Positions 1-9,309 of a stretch of DNA of 64,000 bases are shown in pieces. The notes under the pieces are model-generated. The model worked only from the letters and a program-made list of their open reading frames with translations. It searched no databases and was not told the origin of the DNA. Numbering within the stretch: the stretch's first letter is position 1; each line of letters begins with the position of its first letter. A program made the position numbers and the translations under genes. The stretch comes from Mycobacterium sp. OTB74 (GTDB lineage Bacteria; Actinomycetota; Actinomycetes; Mycobacteriales; Mycobacteriaceae), in assembly GCF_029892685.1 (NCBI RefSeq), contig NZ_JARXVD010000015.1, forward strand, positions 1 to 64,000, in the 5' to 3' direction.

Positions 1-154
1 TGCTTCTGCTTGTCCTGCTCAGCCTGCTGCTGCGCCGCCTGCTGCTTCTGCTTGTCCTGCTCAGCCTGCTGCTGCGCCGCCTGCTGCTTCTGCTTGTCCT
101 GCTCAGCCTGCTGCTGCGCCGCCTGCTGCTTCTGCTTATCCCGCTCAGCCTGCT
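1..154. repeat. 42-bp in-frame tandem repeat
   Basis: Three identical 42-bp copies (1-42, 43-84, 85-126) are followed by a degenerate part copy to about 154. On the minus strand each copy encodes AEQDKQKQQAAQQQ. The array continues beyond the left edge, so copy number is unknown. Identical DNA copies indicate recent expansion by slippage or recombination. Confidence 0.95.
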
Positions 155-2195
155 TGGCGTCCTCGACCTTCTTGGCGTCCGCTGCAGCCTTGTCGGCGTC
201 GTCGGCGGCCTTCTTCGCATCCGCAGCAGCCTTGTTGGCTTCTTCGGCGGCCTTCCTCGCGTCCTCGACCTTCTTGGCGTCCGCCGCGTTCTTGGCGTCC
301 TCAACAGCCTTGTCGGCGTCCGCGGCAGCCTTCTTGGCGTCCTCGGCGTTCTTGGCCTGCTGTTCGGCCAGCTGCCTCTTGGCCGCAGCGTCGTCGGCAG
401 CCTTCGCATCCTCGGCGGCCTTCTTATCCTTGGCCACTTGAGCCGCGGCTTCCTGCGCCGCCGCAGCGCGCTCCATCGCCTGTTTTGCGGCAGCTGCCTG
501 GTCAGCGGCCGCGCGATCGGCCGCGTCTTTGGCGGCCTGATCCTGTGCCGCAGCCGCGCGCGATGCCGCGTCGCGCTTTGCGTTCAGCTCCTGCAACGCA
601 TTCAGGGCATCAAGCTCGGCGCGCGCCCGCTGTTCGCGCATCTGCAGCACTTGGGCCTTGTCCGTGTCAGACAGACCAGCAAGATCGTGGCCGTGTTGTC
701 GCTCGACCCGCACTTCCACGGTCGATCCGAGGGCTCCGGCTCCGCCGGGGACCCCACCCAACGCCATGATGGCGCTCAGGCCTTGCGCTATCTGGCCTGC
801 GGCACCCACGGCGCCGGACACCTGATTGAGGACATCCAACGGATTCGTCGGCGGCCCCTGCAATGGCTCCGACATATCAAGCTGCCCATTGCGCACGAAG
901 GCAATCGGTTCGCCCAGGACCGGACCATCGCCGCCAGCGGCTGACTGCCGATCCATCGCTTCCTCGATGATCCGCGAGTTGTTCTTCCACGGAGAGAACG
1001 ACAGCGCGCTGCTCCCGTCACCCGCCGCTGACGGCGCGGCGCCGTCCGGTACCCCACTTTGCGATGTGTTGGCCGGTGCGGCCCCCGGCCCGAAATCGTC
1101 CGGTTTGACCCCCTGGCCCGGTAGCACCGGCAGATACTTGCCCGAGTTGCTCTCAGCGAGCTCGCGCATTGCGACGGTCTTTGCCGTCGGTCGGTAGTTG
1201 ACAGCCACCGACACCGCCGCCGCTGAGAACCCGACCACCACCAATGCGGCCGCAGCAGCGCTGCCCAGCAACAGGATTCGTGACCGCGCCGCAGGAGCGG
1301 CAACATCATCGAATTCCGCCGCGTCGGGCGTCGCACTCAGCGGCGTCATAGGTGTCTGCATCGGCACCGCATGGCCGTCATCGACGTAATTGCCGGCGTC
1401 GACGTAGTTGCCGGCGTCGTGGTCCAGCAGCGCGGAATCGTCGCCGGCATCGGCCAACGAGTACGCGAGATGCGAACCCGCGACCGGGCTGGGTGCTGTC
1501 GTCAGCACGTTCGGCGTCAGATCAATGGGCGAGACGGCAGTGGGCCCGGTCGATTCCGGCTGGTTCGAACGAGCCAAGGCGGCACCCAGGGCGATGGCGA
1601 ACACGGCATCTGCGAGCGGGTGCATCGGAACCGGTGACTGCTGTGCCAGCAGGGTCGCGGCCACGGTGGGCGTTGCCGAGGTGTCCACCAGCACCACCGT
1701 CTCAGCCCCGCCCGGCTCCTCGCGCAACCGGTCCATCACCGTGGCACAGGCCGATTCCGCGCTGCCCGCCGCCACCGGCTCCACCGCGACCAGGGACGTC
1801 GTCGCCGCGTCAGCGCCCACAATGCTCAGCGCGACTTTCTCATCGGTGACCAACACCAGGGCGGAGGTATCAGCGCCGGTGACACCTCGCGCCAGCGCTG
1901 TGGCGGCCTGTGCCTCCGACACCAGGGAAACCCCGACGACGCCTCGCTCCAGCAGCCCCGCCCGAAGCCGGCCCGCGGCTGCCGCATCCTGCCAGCAAAT
2001 CCGGGTCGCTACCAGGCGGTGACCGGCCTCGGCCAGCTGATGATGCGTGCCGGCGATGGTCGTCTCGAGAAGGTCATCGGCACCGTCGGCGAGGTCAACA
2101 ACAGATTGGTCGATGACGCTGTTCGAACCCGACGCGTCCACCAGCACCAGTCGCGCGGACGTGCCCACGACCGACACCCCCAGAGCAACGTCCAT
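1..2195 (-). CDS. DUF7159-like membrane-anchored protein with long Ala/Lys coiled-coil tail (3' end outside window)
   Basis: About 731 residues are visible and the frame runs off the left edge without a stop. The N-terminus (MDVALGVSVVGTSARLVLVD) has the look of the actin/Hsp70-like fold of mycobacterial DUF7159 proteins. Around residues 305-330 there is one hydrophobic segment (ILLLGSAAAAALVVVGFSAA), so the N-terminal part should be cytosolic and the rest outside. From about residue 500 the chain is a TolA-like run of Ala, Lys, Asp, Glu and Gln (KKAAEDAK, DADKAVEDAKN), predicted long helix or coiled coil, ending in exact 14-residue repeats. ATG at 2195 is preceded by AAGGAGAAG. It follows a small membrane protein gene on the same strand (102 bp gap) and diverges from the secretion genes. 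Function unknown; perhaps an envelope-spanning or scaffold component. Confidence 0.8.
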   Translation of the reverse strand, partial: MDVALGVSVVGTSARLVLVDASGSNSVIDQSVVDLADGADDLLETTIAGTHHQLAEAGHRLVATRICWQDAAAAGRLRAGLLERGVVGVSLVSEAQAATALARGVTGADTSALVLVTDEKVALSIVGADAATTSLVAVEPVAAGSAESACATVMDRLREEPGGAETVVLVDTSATPTVAATLLAQQSPVPMHPLADAVFAIALGAALARSNQPESTGPTAVSPIDLTPNVLTTAPSPVAGSHLAYSLADAGDDSALLDHDAGNYVDAGNYVDDGHAVPMQTPMTPLSATPDAAEFDDVAAPAARSRILLLGSAAAAALVVVGFSAAAVSVAVNYRPTAKTVAMRELAESNSGKYLPVLPGQGVKPDDFGPGAAPANTSQSGVPDGAAPSAAGDGSSALSFSPWKNNSRIIEEAMDRQSAAGGDGPVLGEPIAFVRNGQLDMSEPLQGPPTNPLDVLNQVSGAVGAAGQIAQGLSAIMALGGVPGGAGALGSTVEVRVERQHGHDLAGLSDTDKAQVLQMREQRARAELDALNALQELNAKRDAASRAAAAQDQAAKDAADRAAADQAAAAKQAMERAAAAQEAAAQVAKDKKAAEDAKAADDAAAKRQLAEQQAKNAEDAKKAAADADKAVEDAKNAADAKKVEDARKAAEEANKAAADAKKAADDADKAAADAKKVEDAKQAERDKQKQQAAQQQAEQDKQKQQAAQQQAEQDKQKQQAAQQQAEQDKQK

Positions 2196-2297
2196 CAACT
2201 TCTCCTTGGTAAACCGCGATCAGCCGGCGGGGAGCCACAGCCTAGCCATCATCACATCCCGATAACGCCGGTTGTATCGACCGTTCGGCTGACACAG

Positions 2298-2663
2298 TTA
2301 CCCGGTAAAGACGTACAGCGCCAATACGACAACACCCACGACCAGGTAAATCAGGCTCACAGCCAGCGCCGCGTCGGCCGCCCCGCCATTGCGGTCACCC
2401 CCGCGCCTGGCCTGTCCCCGAGCAACAACGGCAAGCGGAATCGTCAGCGGGACAGCAAACAACCCGCAGAAAACCGCCAGCGCGAATGCCACCGACGCCA
2501 TCAGGTTCGACGATTGCGCCGACGGCGCCGGATACGTTGCCGCACTTGATATTCCACCGATATTCGCCACCGGAACCGCGGCTCCGGACGGTGCCGGACC
2601 GCCCGCGGTGTACCCCACACCGAAGCGACTGGGCGGCAGTGCGGGATCAGCCACGGCATCCAC
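2298..2663 (-). CDS. Small two-helix membrane protein, DUF4190-like
   Basis: 121 residues. The N-terminal 50 residues are Pro/Ala/Gly-rich and presumably disordered. Two hydrophobic stretches follow (about residues 53-80, MASVAFALAVFCGLFAVPL, and 97-119), separated by a short charged loop with RGQARRGGDRNGG. This layout is typical of DUF4190-like actinobacterial membrane proteins. The GTG at 2663 is the first possible start after an in-frame stop, yet the good ribosome site (AGGAG, 2692-2696) lies next to an ATG at 2682 in another frame, so the start is uncertain. It is probably co-transcribed with the downstream DUF7159-like gene. Function unknown. Confidence 0.6.
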   Translation of the reverse strand: MDAVADPALPPSRFGVGYTAGGPAPSGAAVPVANIGGISSAATYPAPSAQSSNLMASVAFALAVFCGLFAVPLTIPLAVVARGQARRGGDRNGGAADAALAVSLIYLVVGVVVLALYVFTG

Positions 2664-2862
2664 CGGCCGACTCGACGTCCATCACGGCACGCTCCTAGAT
2701 CCGCACGATTGTTGCGCACGACAGCGATCCGATCAATCATCCGTTTGACCGACATCGGTTCAGTGGGCTGAATGGCCCAGCGGTACTAGGGTTTCCCCGC
2801 GGGCTCGGGAGTCGACAGCCGTTCCGGCACGTCCCGCATCAGTGGGATGGAGTTTGCGGGTG

Positions 2863-3540
2863 ATGCCTACCGGATCGGCAGCGGCCGGTACATCGTGTCC
2901 ACAATGCGGGTCGACACTGCGCCCCAACGCTCCCTACTGCCCATCGTGTGGACGCGCCGTCACCAACCGGCAGATGCCCGCCGCCACGGCCCCGCCGGTC
3001 ACTGCCAAGGCCACGGCGTCACCCGCGCCCGCCCCCGCTGACCACATTGTCGGGGTGCGCCGGGGTGTCCGCTGCTGCGGTTTCCTCCTCGATCTGTCGA
3101 TCATCGTGAGCCCGGCATTGCCCTTGGCAACTGCCGGCGCAATCCTCGGCGTTCGCGAGGTCGTCCTCATCGTGGTGCCGGTGGCGTGCGTTGCGGTCTG
3201 GCTGTGGGTATCGATCTGGCAGGGCTACACCGGACTGTCGTTCGGCAAAGCGATGCTCGGCCTGCGCCTGATCCGAGCCGTCGACCAAAAACCACCCGGG
3301 TTCGCGGCCGGCACCCTGCGCAGCCTGATTTTTGCCGGCAGCGCAGGATTCGCCGCACTGCCGGTCATTGCGAGTGCGACACCGTGCGATGGCAGGCACG
3401 ACAAGTCCTCTGGCCTGACCCTGATCGACGTCACCGTCGGCCACAATCCGCTCGGCGCCCGACAACAGACGGCACTGCGCAGAACCATTGACCGAAGCCT
3501 GAACAAAATCCAGTCGCCTGTACCGGTAGGACGCCCCTGA
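2863..3540 (+). CDS. RDD-family membrane protein with N-terminal zinc ribbon
   Basis: 225 residues from the ATG at 2863, which has GGAG at 2849-2852; a GTG lies just before it and the frame also opens further upstream at 2842. The N-terminus carries a CPQC and a CPSC pair about 13 residues apart, a zinc-ribbon layout. After a Pro/Ala linker come hydrophobic segments and the RDD-type region (CCGFLLDLSII, then GKAMLGLRLI). Its TGA overlaps the ATG of the EssC-like gene by one base (TGATG), which implies translational coupling and a shared role. RDD proteins are poorly characterised; here it is probably a membrane partner of the secretion ATPase. The role is inference. Confidence 0.8.
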   Translation: MPTGSAAAGTSCPQCGSTLRPNAPYCPSCGRAVTNRQMPAATAPPVTAKATASPAPAPADHIVGVRRGVRCCGFLLDLSIIVSPALPLATAGAILGVREVVLIVVPVACVAVWLWVSIWQGYTGLSFGKAMLGLRLIRAVDQKPPGFAAGTLRSLIFAGSAGFAALPVIASATPCDGRHDKSSGLTLIDVTVGHNPLGARQQTALRRTIDRSLNKIQSPVPVGRP

Positions 3541-6500
3541 TGCAGCTCAAGTTCATCCTGCGCCGAGAAGGCGGGACCGCCGCGCATGTGGCCGTGACCG
3601 CCGACGCCACCGCATCGGTCGGCGATCTGGCGATGGCGCTGACCATCGGCGACCCGGACCTGCGCCCGACGCAGCTGCCCACCAACCCCACACTCAAGCT
3701 CGAGCACAGCGCTTTCGACAGCGGTACGGCGGGACGCGTCATCGAACCCTCGCGCAGCCTCATCGATTCCGGCATGCGATCCGGCTCGACGGTCAGCCTT
3801 GCCCCGGCTACCCGCTCAGCGCTGGCCCCGTCCCGGCGCGGACGCTCCGTTGCCGTACTGCGGGTGTTGAGCGGCCCGGATGCCGGCCGCGAATTTCAGC
3901 TTCCGCCAGGCAATTCCGTCGTCGGCACCGCCCTCACGGGTGACGTGGCACTGACCGACCCGGCAGTCTCACCGGTACACGCGGCCATCACGGTCGGCGA
4001 AAGCATCGAAATCTCCAGCCTCGCAGGCCCATCCGATGTCGTCGTCAGTGGACGGCCCGTGCAACGCGCGCTCGTGGGCGTCACCGACGTCGTCCAACTG
4101 GGCAACACCTCGGTGGCCATAGTCCACACCGTGCGTGCCGGTGCGGCGCCGGCCGACAGCGTCGCCATCGAATTCAACCGCTCGCCGCGCGTCGTATCCC
4201 GTTTCCCCGTCAAACAATTCAGCGCACCCAAGCTGCCGCAGCGCCCCGAACCCGCGCATATCCCCTACATCTCGATGCTCGCCCCCCTGGCGCTGGGCGC
4301 TGTGATGCTGGTCTTCACACGAAGCCTGATCGCCGTGTTGTTCATCGCACTGAGCCCGCTGCTGATGGTGGGCATGTACGTCGACACCATCATGCAAACC
4401 AAGAAGAAGTACAAGCAGGAGGTGGATCGGTTCGCCGACGGCCTGCGCCAGCTGGCTGCCGATCTCACCGCGGCGCAGCGACTCGAGCGCGCCGTCCGCC
4501 TGGCGGAAGCACCTGCGCTCGGCGAGACCTTGGACGCCATCCACCGCCTCGGCCCCCTGATGTGGACGCACCGGCCCGAACACGGCGAATTCCTCTGTGT
4601 TCGACTGGGTTTGGGTGATGCCGAGTCTCGCTGCCAGATCGAGTCGCAGAACGACTACGACTCCGAAGAGCAGTACACCGACCAGCTGACCGCCCTCAAA
4701 TCCGAGTTTGAGAACATCACCGAAGTCCCCATCGTCGCGAGCCTGCGCGAGTGCGGTGCACTTGGCCTTTGCGGTCCGCGAGGGGTCATCGACGGCGTGG
4801 CCCGCGGGATCATCATGCAACTCGTCGGGCTGCACTCGCCGGCCGAGCTGGCGATCGCGGCATTCGGTTCTCCGCAGTCACGAGCCTCGTGGGAATGGTT
4901 GGAGTGGTTGCCGCACGCCGGATCGGCGCACAGCCCGCTCGCCGGAAACCACCTCACCGAAAGCGCGAACAGCGGCATTGCCCTGCTGTCGCGGCTGGAG
5001 GAACTGGTCAAGCTGCGCAGCAACGACGACCGGGTGTCGGCCGGCTATGGGCTCATCGCCGCGGACACTACCGCCGAGCCCAACCCGGTCGGCCCATTGC
5101 CCGCCGTCGTCGTGCTGGTGGAAGACACCGCGCCGATCGACCGCGCGCGTCTGACCCGCCTGGCCGAACGCGGCGCGCCGGTCGGAGTGCACGTGATCTG
5201 GGTGGCCACGCAGGTCAGCAGCCTGCCTGCGGCGTGCCGCACCTACCTGCTGGTCGAGTCCGCATCCACCGGATCGACGGTCGGCGCGGTGCGTCACGGC
5301 ACGCACAACTACCCTGTCGCATGCGACAGCCTCGACGTACCGGACGCGACACAGGTCGCGCTGCTGCTGGCACCCGTCGTCGACTCAGGGGCAGCGGTCG
5401 AGGACGCGACCGACCTGCCCCGATCGGTCAACTACCTCAGCCTCACCGGGACCAGCCTGGCCAGCGAACCGAACGTCATTGCGCGCCAATGGCTCTCCAG
5501 CGAGTCGGTCATCGCCAGGACCGGATCACCCAAGCCGCCGTCGGGGCCGGTGGGCCTGCGGGCACTGGTGGGATCGACCGGCACTCACGACTTCCACCTC
5601 GACCTGCGCGAACACGGCCCCCACGCACTCGTCGGCGGCACAACAGGTTCCGGCAAGAGCGAATTCCTGCAGACCTGGATCATGGGGATGGCGGCGGCCA
5701 GCAGCCCGGACCGGATCAACTTCCTGCTGGTCGACTACAAGGGCGGCACCGCGTTCGCCGAATGCGTCGAGCTGCCCCACACCGTCGGCCTGGTCACCGA
5801 CCTGTCGCCGCATCTGGTGCGGCGGGCACTGACCTCGCTCGGCGCGGAGATCAAGCGACGCGAACACCTGCTGAACAGCAAGCGGGCCAAAGACCTTGCC
5901 TCCCTCGAACAGACCGGTGACCGGGAAACACCGCCCAGCCTGGTGATCATCGTCGACGAATTCGCGGCACTGGCCACCGAAGTGCCCGAGTTCGTCGACG
6001 GCGTCATCGATGTCGCGCAGCGCGGACGGTCGCTGGGCCTGCACCTGATCCTCGCGACGCAGCGCCCGGCCGGTGTCATCAAAGACAACTTGAGGGCCAA
6101 CACCAACCTGCGAATCGCCTTGCGACTCAACGATGTCGACGACTCCGTCGACGTCATCGACGACAAGCAGGCCGCGTACTTCCCGCCCGAGATTCCTGGC
6201 CGCGCCGTCGCCAAGACCGGCCCCGGCCGGCTGACGACGTTTCAGTCGGGATACGTCGGTGGATGGTCCGGCGATCAGCCGGACCGTACGCCCATCGACA
6301 TCTGCGAATTCGCGTTCGGCCGGCGTCGTCCGTGGAACACGACCATGCCCGGCGACCGGCGTAGCGCCGCAACAGGACCGACCGACATCGCTCGCATCGT
6401 CCGATCAGTCCGGGCCGCATCCGACAGCCTGCGCATCCCGGCGCCACGTAAGCCGTGGCTGCCGCCGCTGGCCGATGTCTATCCGTTGGAGACGCTGACC

Positions 6501-7985
6501 CGCCACGCCGCCAACGGCGACCTGGTGATCGGGCGCGCCGATATGCCGGCACTGCAGGCACAACCGGTCGGCGGCTTCAGCCCCGACCGCGACGGCAACA
6601 TGGCGATCTTCGGCACCGGCGGCACCGGCAAGTCGACAGCCCTTCGCACCCTTGCGATCTCCGCCGCGTTGGCGCCCGGTGACGGTCCCGTGCATGTCTA
6701 CGGTTTCGACTTCGGCTCGGGCAGTCTCAAGATGTTGGAGCCGCTGCCGCATGTGGGGGCCATCGTCAGCGCGGACGACGACGAACGCCTGGGACGAGTC
6801 CTGCGCCGCCTGACCGCGGTGATGGAGGAACGCAGCCGCGCCTTCGCCCGGGTACATGCGTCGAGCATCTCGGAGTACCGGAAGTTGGCCGACCCGGCCG
6901 AACCGAGGATTCTGTTGCTCGTCGACGGCATCACGGCATTCCGTGAAGCGTACGAACATATTTCGCACTCGCCGATCTACCCGATGTTCAGTCAACTCGC
7001 CTCCGACGGGCGCATGCTCGGCATCCACATCGTCGTCACCGGCGACCGGCCGGGCGCGCTGTCGATCCAGCTCGCCTCGACGATCCAGCGACGCCTGGTC
7101 CTACGGCTCGCGTCCGACGACGACTACAGCATGGTCAATGTGCCCAGCGACATCCTCAACGTCAATTCACCATGCGGACGCGGGGTCATGGACGGCCAAG
7201 AATTGCAGGTTGCGGTGTTCGGCGGTGATGCCAACGTCGCGGCGCAGGGCCGCGCCATCGAACAGCTGGCGACCGCGATGCGCGAAGCAGGCTTCAACGC
7301 CCCGGCGCCCATCGAGCGTCTGCCCGAGAACATTCCTCTCGACGGGCTGCCGGCGTCCGTCGCAGGTGTGCCGTCTGTCGGGCTCGCGTCCGAGACGTTG
7401 ACTCCGATCGGTGTTGTGCCGCAAGGCGTCCTGATGGTGACGGGTCCGCCTGGCAGTGGCCGCAGCACAGCATTGCTGACATTGGCCGAGGCAGTGCGAC
7501 GGACCAACCCCGGCATGCGGATCGTGTACATGTCGCCGACCCCGTCGGCGACGGCACGCCGGAGTGTGTGGAGCGAGACCGCGATCGGCCCCTCGGCGGT
7601 ATACGACCGCGCGAGCAGCGTGATCTCGTCCGTCGAATTCGGGGGCGGCGGAACGAACCTGATGGTCGTTGTCGAGTCCGTGTCTGACTTCAGCGGCACC
7701 GAGGCAGAATCCGAGCTCGCCCGCATGGTCAAAACTCTTGCCGACGCTTCGGCTTTCGTGGTCGGCGAGTCGGAGGTTTCCACCTGGAACCAGGCGTACC
7801 TGCTGGCCCAGCCATTCAAGTCACCCCGGCGCGGGATCGTGCTGGTACCGGACGGCCACGAGGTGGACTCGCTGCTGAACACCTCCATCGGCATCGTGCG
7901 CCAGCGCGAATTCCCGCCGGGGCGTGGCGTTTTCGTGGAGAAGGGCCGAGGCGTATGGCTACAGATGGCACAGCCCGGGAGCTAG
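3540..7985 (+). CDS. Type VII secretion FtsK/SpoIIIE ATPase, EssC/EccC-like, with FHA domain
   Basis: 1481 residues. The order is a beta-grasp-like domain (about 1-90), an FHA domain (about 102-195), two transmembrane helices (about 243-264 and 268-287), then three FtsK/SpoIIIE ATPase modules. Walker A of module 1 is GGTTGSGKS (699-707) with Walker B LVIIVDEF (801-808). Module 2 has GTGGTGKST (1025-1033) with LLLVDG near 1125-1130, lacking the Glu. Module 3 has GPPGSGRST (1302-1310), where Arg replaces the Walker Lys, so it is probably inactive. Length and the N-terminal FHA resemble Firmicutes EssC rather than ESX EccC. In the FHA the SxxH motif is kept (S144, H147), but the usual GR and NG are GT and SG, so phosphothreonine binding is uncertain. 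It would power export of the WXG100 proteins encoded directly downstream. Confidence 0.93.
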   Translation: MQLKFILRREGGTAAHVAVTADATASVGDLAMALTIGDPDLRPTQLPTNPTLKLEHSAFDSGTAGRVIEPSRSLIDSGMRSGSTVSLAPATRSALAPSRRGRSVAVLRVLSGPDAGREFQLPPGNSVVGTALTGDVALTDPAVSPVHAAITVGESIEISSLAGPSDVVVSGRPVQRALVGVTDVVQLGNTSVAIVHTVRAGAAPADSVAIEFNRSPRVVSRFPVKQFSAPKLPQRPEPAHIPYISMLAPLALGAVMLVFTRSLIAVLFIALSPLLMVGMYVDTIMQTKKKYKQEVDRFADGLRQLAADLTAAQRLERAVRLAEAPALGETLDAIHRLGPLMWTHRPEHGEFLCVRLGLGDAESRCQIESQNDYDSEEQYTDQLTALKSEFENITEVPIVASLRECGALGLCGPRGVIDGVARGIIMQLVGLHSPAELAIAAFGSPQSRASWEWLEWLPHAGSAHSPLAGNHLTESANSGIALLSRLEELVKLRSNDDRVSAGYGLIAADTTAEPNPVGPLPAVVVLVEDTAPIDRARLTRLAERGAPVGVHVIWVATQVSSLPAACRTYLLVESASTGSTVGAVRHGTHNYPVACDSLDVPDATQVALLLAPVVDSGAAVEDATDLPRSVNYLSLTGTSLASEPNVIARQWLSSESVIARTGSPKPPSGPVGLRALVGSTGTHDFHLDLREHGPHALVGGTTGSGKSEFLQTWIMGMAAASSPDRINFLLVDYKGGTAFAECVELPHTVGLVTDLSPHLVRRALTSLGAEIKRREHLLNSKRAKDLASLEQTGDRETPPSLVIIVDEFAALATEVPEFVDGVIDVAQRGRSLGLHLILATQRPAGVIKDNLRANTNLRIALRLNDVDDSVDVIDDKQAAYFPPEIPGRAVAKTGPGRLTTFQSGYVGGWSGDQPDRTPIDICEFAFGRRRPWNTTMPGDRRSAATGPTDIARIVRSVRAASDSLRIPAPRKPWLPPLADVYPLETLTRHAANGDLVIGRADMPALQAQPVGGFSPDRDGNMAIFGTGGTGKSTALRTLAISAALAPGDGPVHVYGFDFGSGSLKMLEPLPHVGAIVSADDDERLGRVLRRLTAVMEERSRAFARVHASSISEYRKLADPAEPRILLLVDGITAFREAYEHISHSPIYPMFSQLASDGRMLGIHIVVTGDRPGALSIQLASTIQRRLVLRLASDDDYSMVNVPSDILNVNSPCGRGVMDGQELQVAVFGGDANVAAQGRAIEQLATAMREAGFNAPAPIERLPENIPLDGLPASVAGVPSVGLASETLTPIGVVPQGVLMVTGPPGSGRSTALLTLAEAVRRTNPGMRIVYMSPTPSATARRSVWSETAIGPSAVYDRASSVISSVEFGGGGTNLMVVVESVSDFSGTEAESELARMVKTLADASAFVVGESEVSTWNQAYLLAQPFKSPRRGIVLVPDGHEVDSLLNTSIGIVRQREFPPGRGVFVEKGRGVWLQMAQPGS

Positions 7986-7998
7986 GAGAGGAGACGCT

Positions 7999-8265
7999 GT
8001 GGCATACTACGGGATCGAATCCGAGCAGATGGATCAGATGGGCCGACAGTTCGATTCGAAGGCCGCCGAGATTCAGTCGCTGGTCTCGCAACTCGGCCGA
8101 GCCCTTGAGGGTGTCGGCTGGTCCGGTCCCGACGCGGACCGCTTCAAAACAGACTGGCAGGGAAAGCACGCGACCGAGCTGAAGGCGGTCAGCGAGGCGT
8201 TGCGCACTGCGGCCCAATCCATCCGCCGCAATATGCAAGACCAGCAGTCGGCGAGCAACAGGTAG
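7999..8265 (+). CDS. WXG100-family protein (pair 1, free-standing)
   Basis: 88 residues starting at GTG 7999, with GGAGAGGAG (7985-7993) just upstream; a longer in-frame opening from 7924 overlaps the ATPase gene and is rejected. Two amphipathic helices flank a WSG turn (GVGWSGPDADRF), the WXG100 signature. It starts 13 bp after the ATPase stop and is followed 6 bp later by a WXG100-hydrolase fusion. The obvious role is heterodimer partner or co-secreted substrate. I see no YxxxD/E export signal after the second helix. Confidence 0.9.
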   Translation: MAYYGIESEQMDQMGRQFDSKAAEIQSLVSQLGRALEGVGWSGPDADRFKTDWQGKHATELKAVSEALRTAAQSIRRNMQDQQSASNR

Positions 8266-8271
8266 GTCGCG

Positions 8272-9309
8272 ATGGCATTTTACGGCGCTGATCCCGCATC
8301 TCTGAGGCAGCTCGCGGTCCAATTCAACCGCACTGCAACCAATTTTGAAACCACGCTCAAGCCGCTTCAGTCACAGGTCAACAACCACCGCGCCTGGCAG
8401 GGCTCCGACGCGGACCGATTCCGATCCGAGTGGACCAACGTGTCACGGCCGCGAATTTCGTCCGCGGTTGACGCACTCCGCCGCGCCGCAGACGCACTGC
8501 GGCAGAACGCAGATGACCAGGAGCACGTGAGTAACGCCGGCAACGGTGGTGTGCACAGCACGGCTCCGGTAGGGACCAGCGAGTTGTACCGGCGCATCCA
8601 CAACGACGACGACGGCACCAAAGACGGCATGCATGTCGAGAAGGTGACCGGCCCCGACGGAAAGACCCGCTTCATCGTCTACTTCGACGGCACCGCCACT
8701 CCGCGACACGAATGGTGGCGCAATGCCCCGGATCGCTTGGGGCTGTACGACAAAGACTACGTGCTCGGGCGGATCGACTCCGCGTTACGCGAGTCTGGAT
8801 ACGATCCCGACGGCAACCCCAAACCCGACATGATGCTGGTCGGGTTCAGCCAGGGCGGCATGGAAGCACAATCGGTACTCCACGAAAATCGGTACCACAT
8901 AACGGATCTGGTGACCTATGGCGCACCGCTGATCTATGACGACAAATCCGGCATCAACACCATCCACCTACGCGCCGACGGCGATAACGTCCCAGGGACC
9001 GGAAATGCTCCAACGAGCAGCGTCTACCAAACCGACCCACACACCGGGCTGCCGGCCAACCCGCTCGAGTGGCCCCTGGGAAAACACGGTGATCCAGCCG
9101 TTTACACAAATGTCGGCCAGTCATTCGACGATTCGACGGATCCCGGCCTGGTCGAAAAGCAAAAGAGCCTCGAGAAGTTCCATGGAGCGAGCGTGGAGGT
9201 CGACGATCCCTACGCCGAGAACCAGGCTGCACAGAATGCCGCTCTGAAAAATGACCACCGCAGTCTCTTGGAAAAGGCCGCATCTCCCGGAACGGAGGTC
9301 CAGGCGTAG
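8272..9309 (+). CDS. WXG100 domain fused to alpha/beta hydrolase (candidate T7SS effector)
   Basis: 345 residues. Residues 1-88 form a WXG100-like helical hairpin (AWQGSDADRF at 41-50), paralogous to the preceding gene product. After a Gly/Asn linker, residues about 130-275 look like an alpha/beta hydrolase: a strand (FIVYFDGTA), the nucleophile elbow GFSQGG with Ser193, and candidate acid and base D236 or D238 and H272. There is no signal peptide, as expected for a T7SS substrate. The tail (about 280-345) is charged. The layout recalls LXG-type effectors of T7SSb. Esterase or lipase activity is inferred and the substrate is unknown. An immunity gene is not obvious; the next gene starts immediately after the stop and encodes a membrane protein. 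Confidence 0.85.
   Translation: MAFYGADPASLRQLAVQFNRTATNFETTLKPLQSQVNNHRAWQGSDADRFRSEWTNVSRPRISSAVDALRRAADALRQNADDQEHVSNAGNGGVHSTAPVGTSELYRRIHNDDDGTKDGMHVEKVTGPDGKTRFIVYFDGTATPRHEWWRNAPDRLGLYDKDYVLGRIDSALRESGYDPDGNPKPDMMLVGFSQGGMEAQSVLHENRYHITDLVTYGAPLIYDDKSGINTIHLRADGDNVPGTGNAPTSSVYQTDPHTGLPANPLEWPLGKHGDPAVYTNVGQSFDDSTDPGLVEKQKSLEKFHGASVEVDDPYAENQAAQNAALKNDHRSLLEKAASPGTEVQA

Noticed and set aside
1..154. Regular repeat that could look like a CRISPR array
   Set aside because: Repeats are contiguous without spacers, are in frame and code for a Gln/Lys-rich tail.
10..441. Cys/Ser-rich open frame on the plus strand
   Set aside because: It is the shadow of the Ala/Lys/Gln-rich minus-strand gene; its low-complexity Cys run has no homology and no ribosome site.
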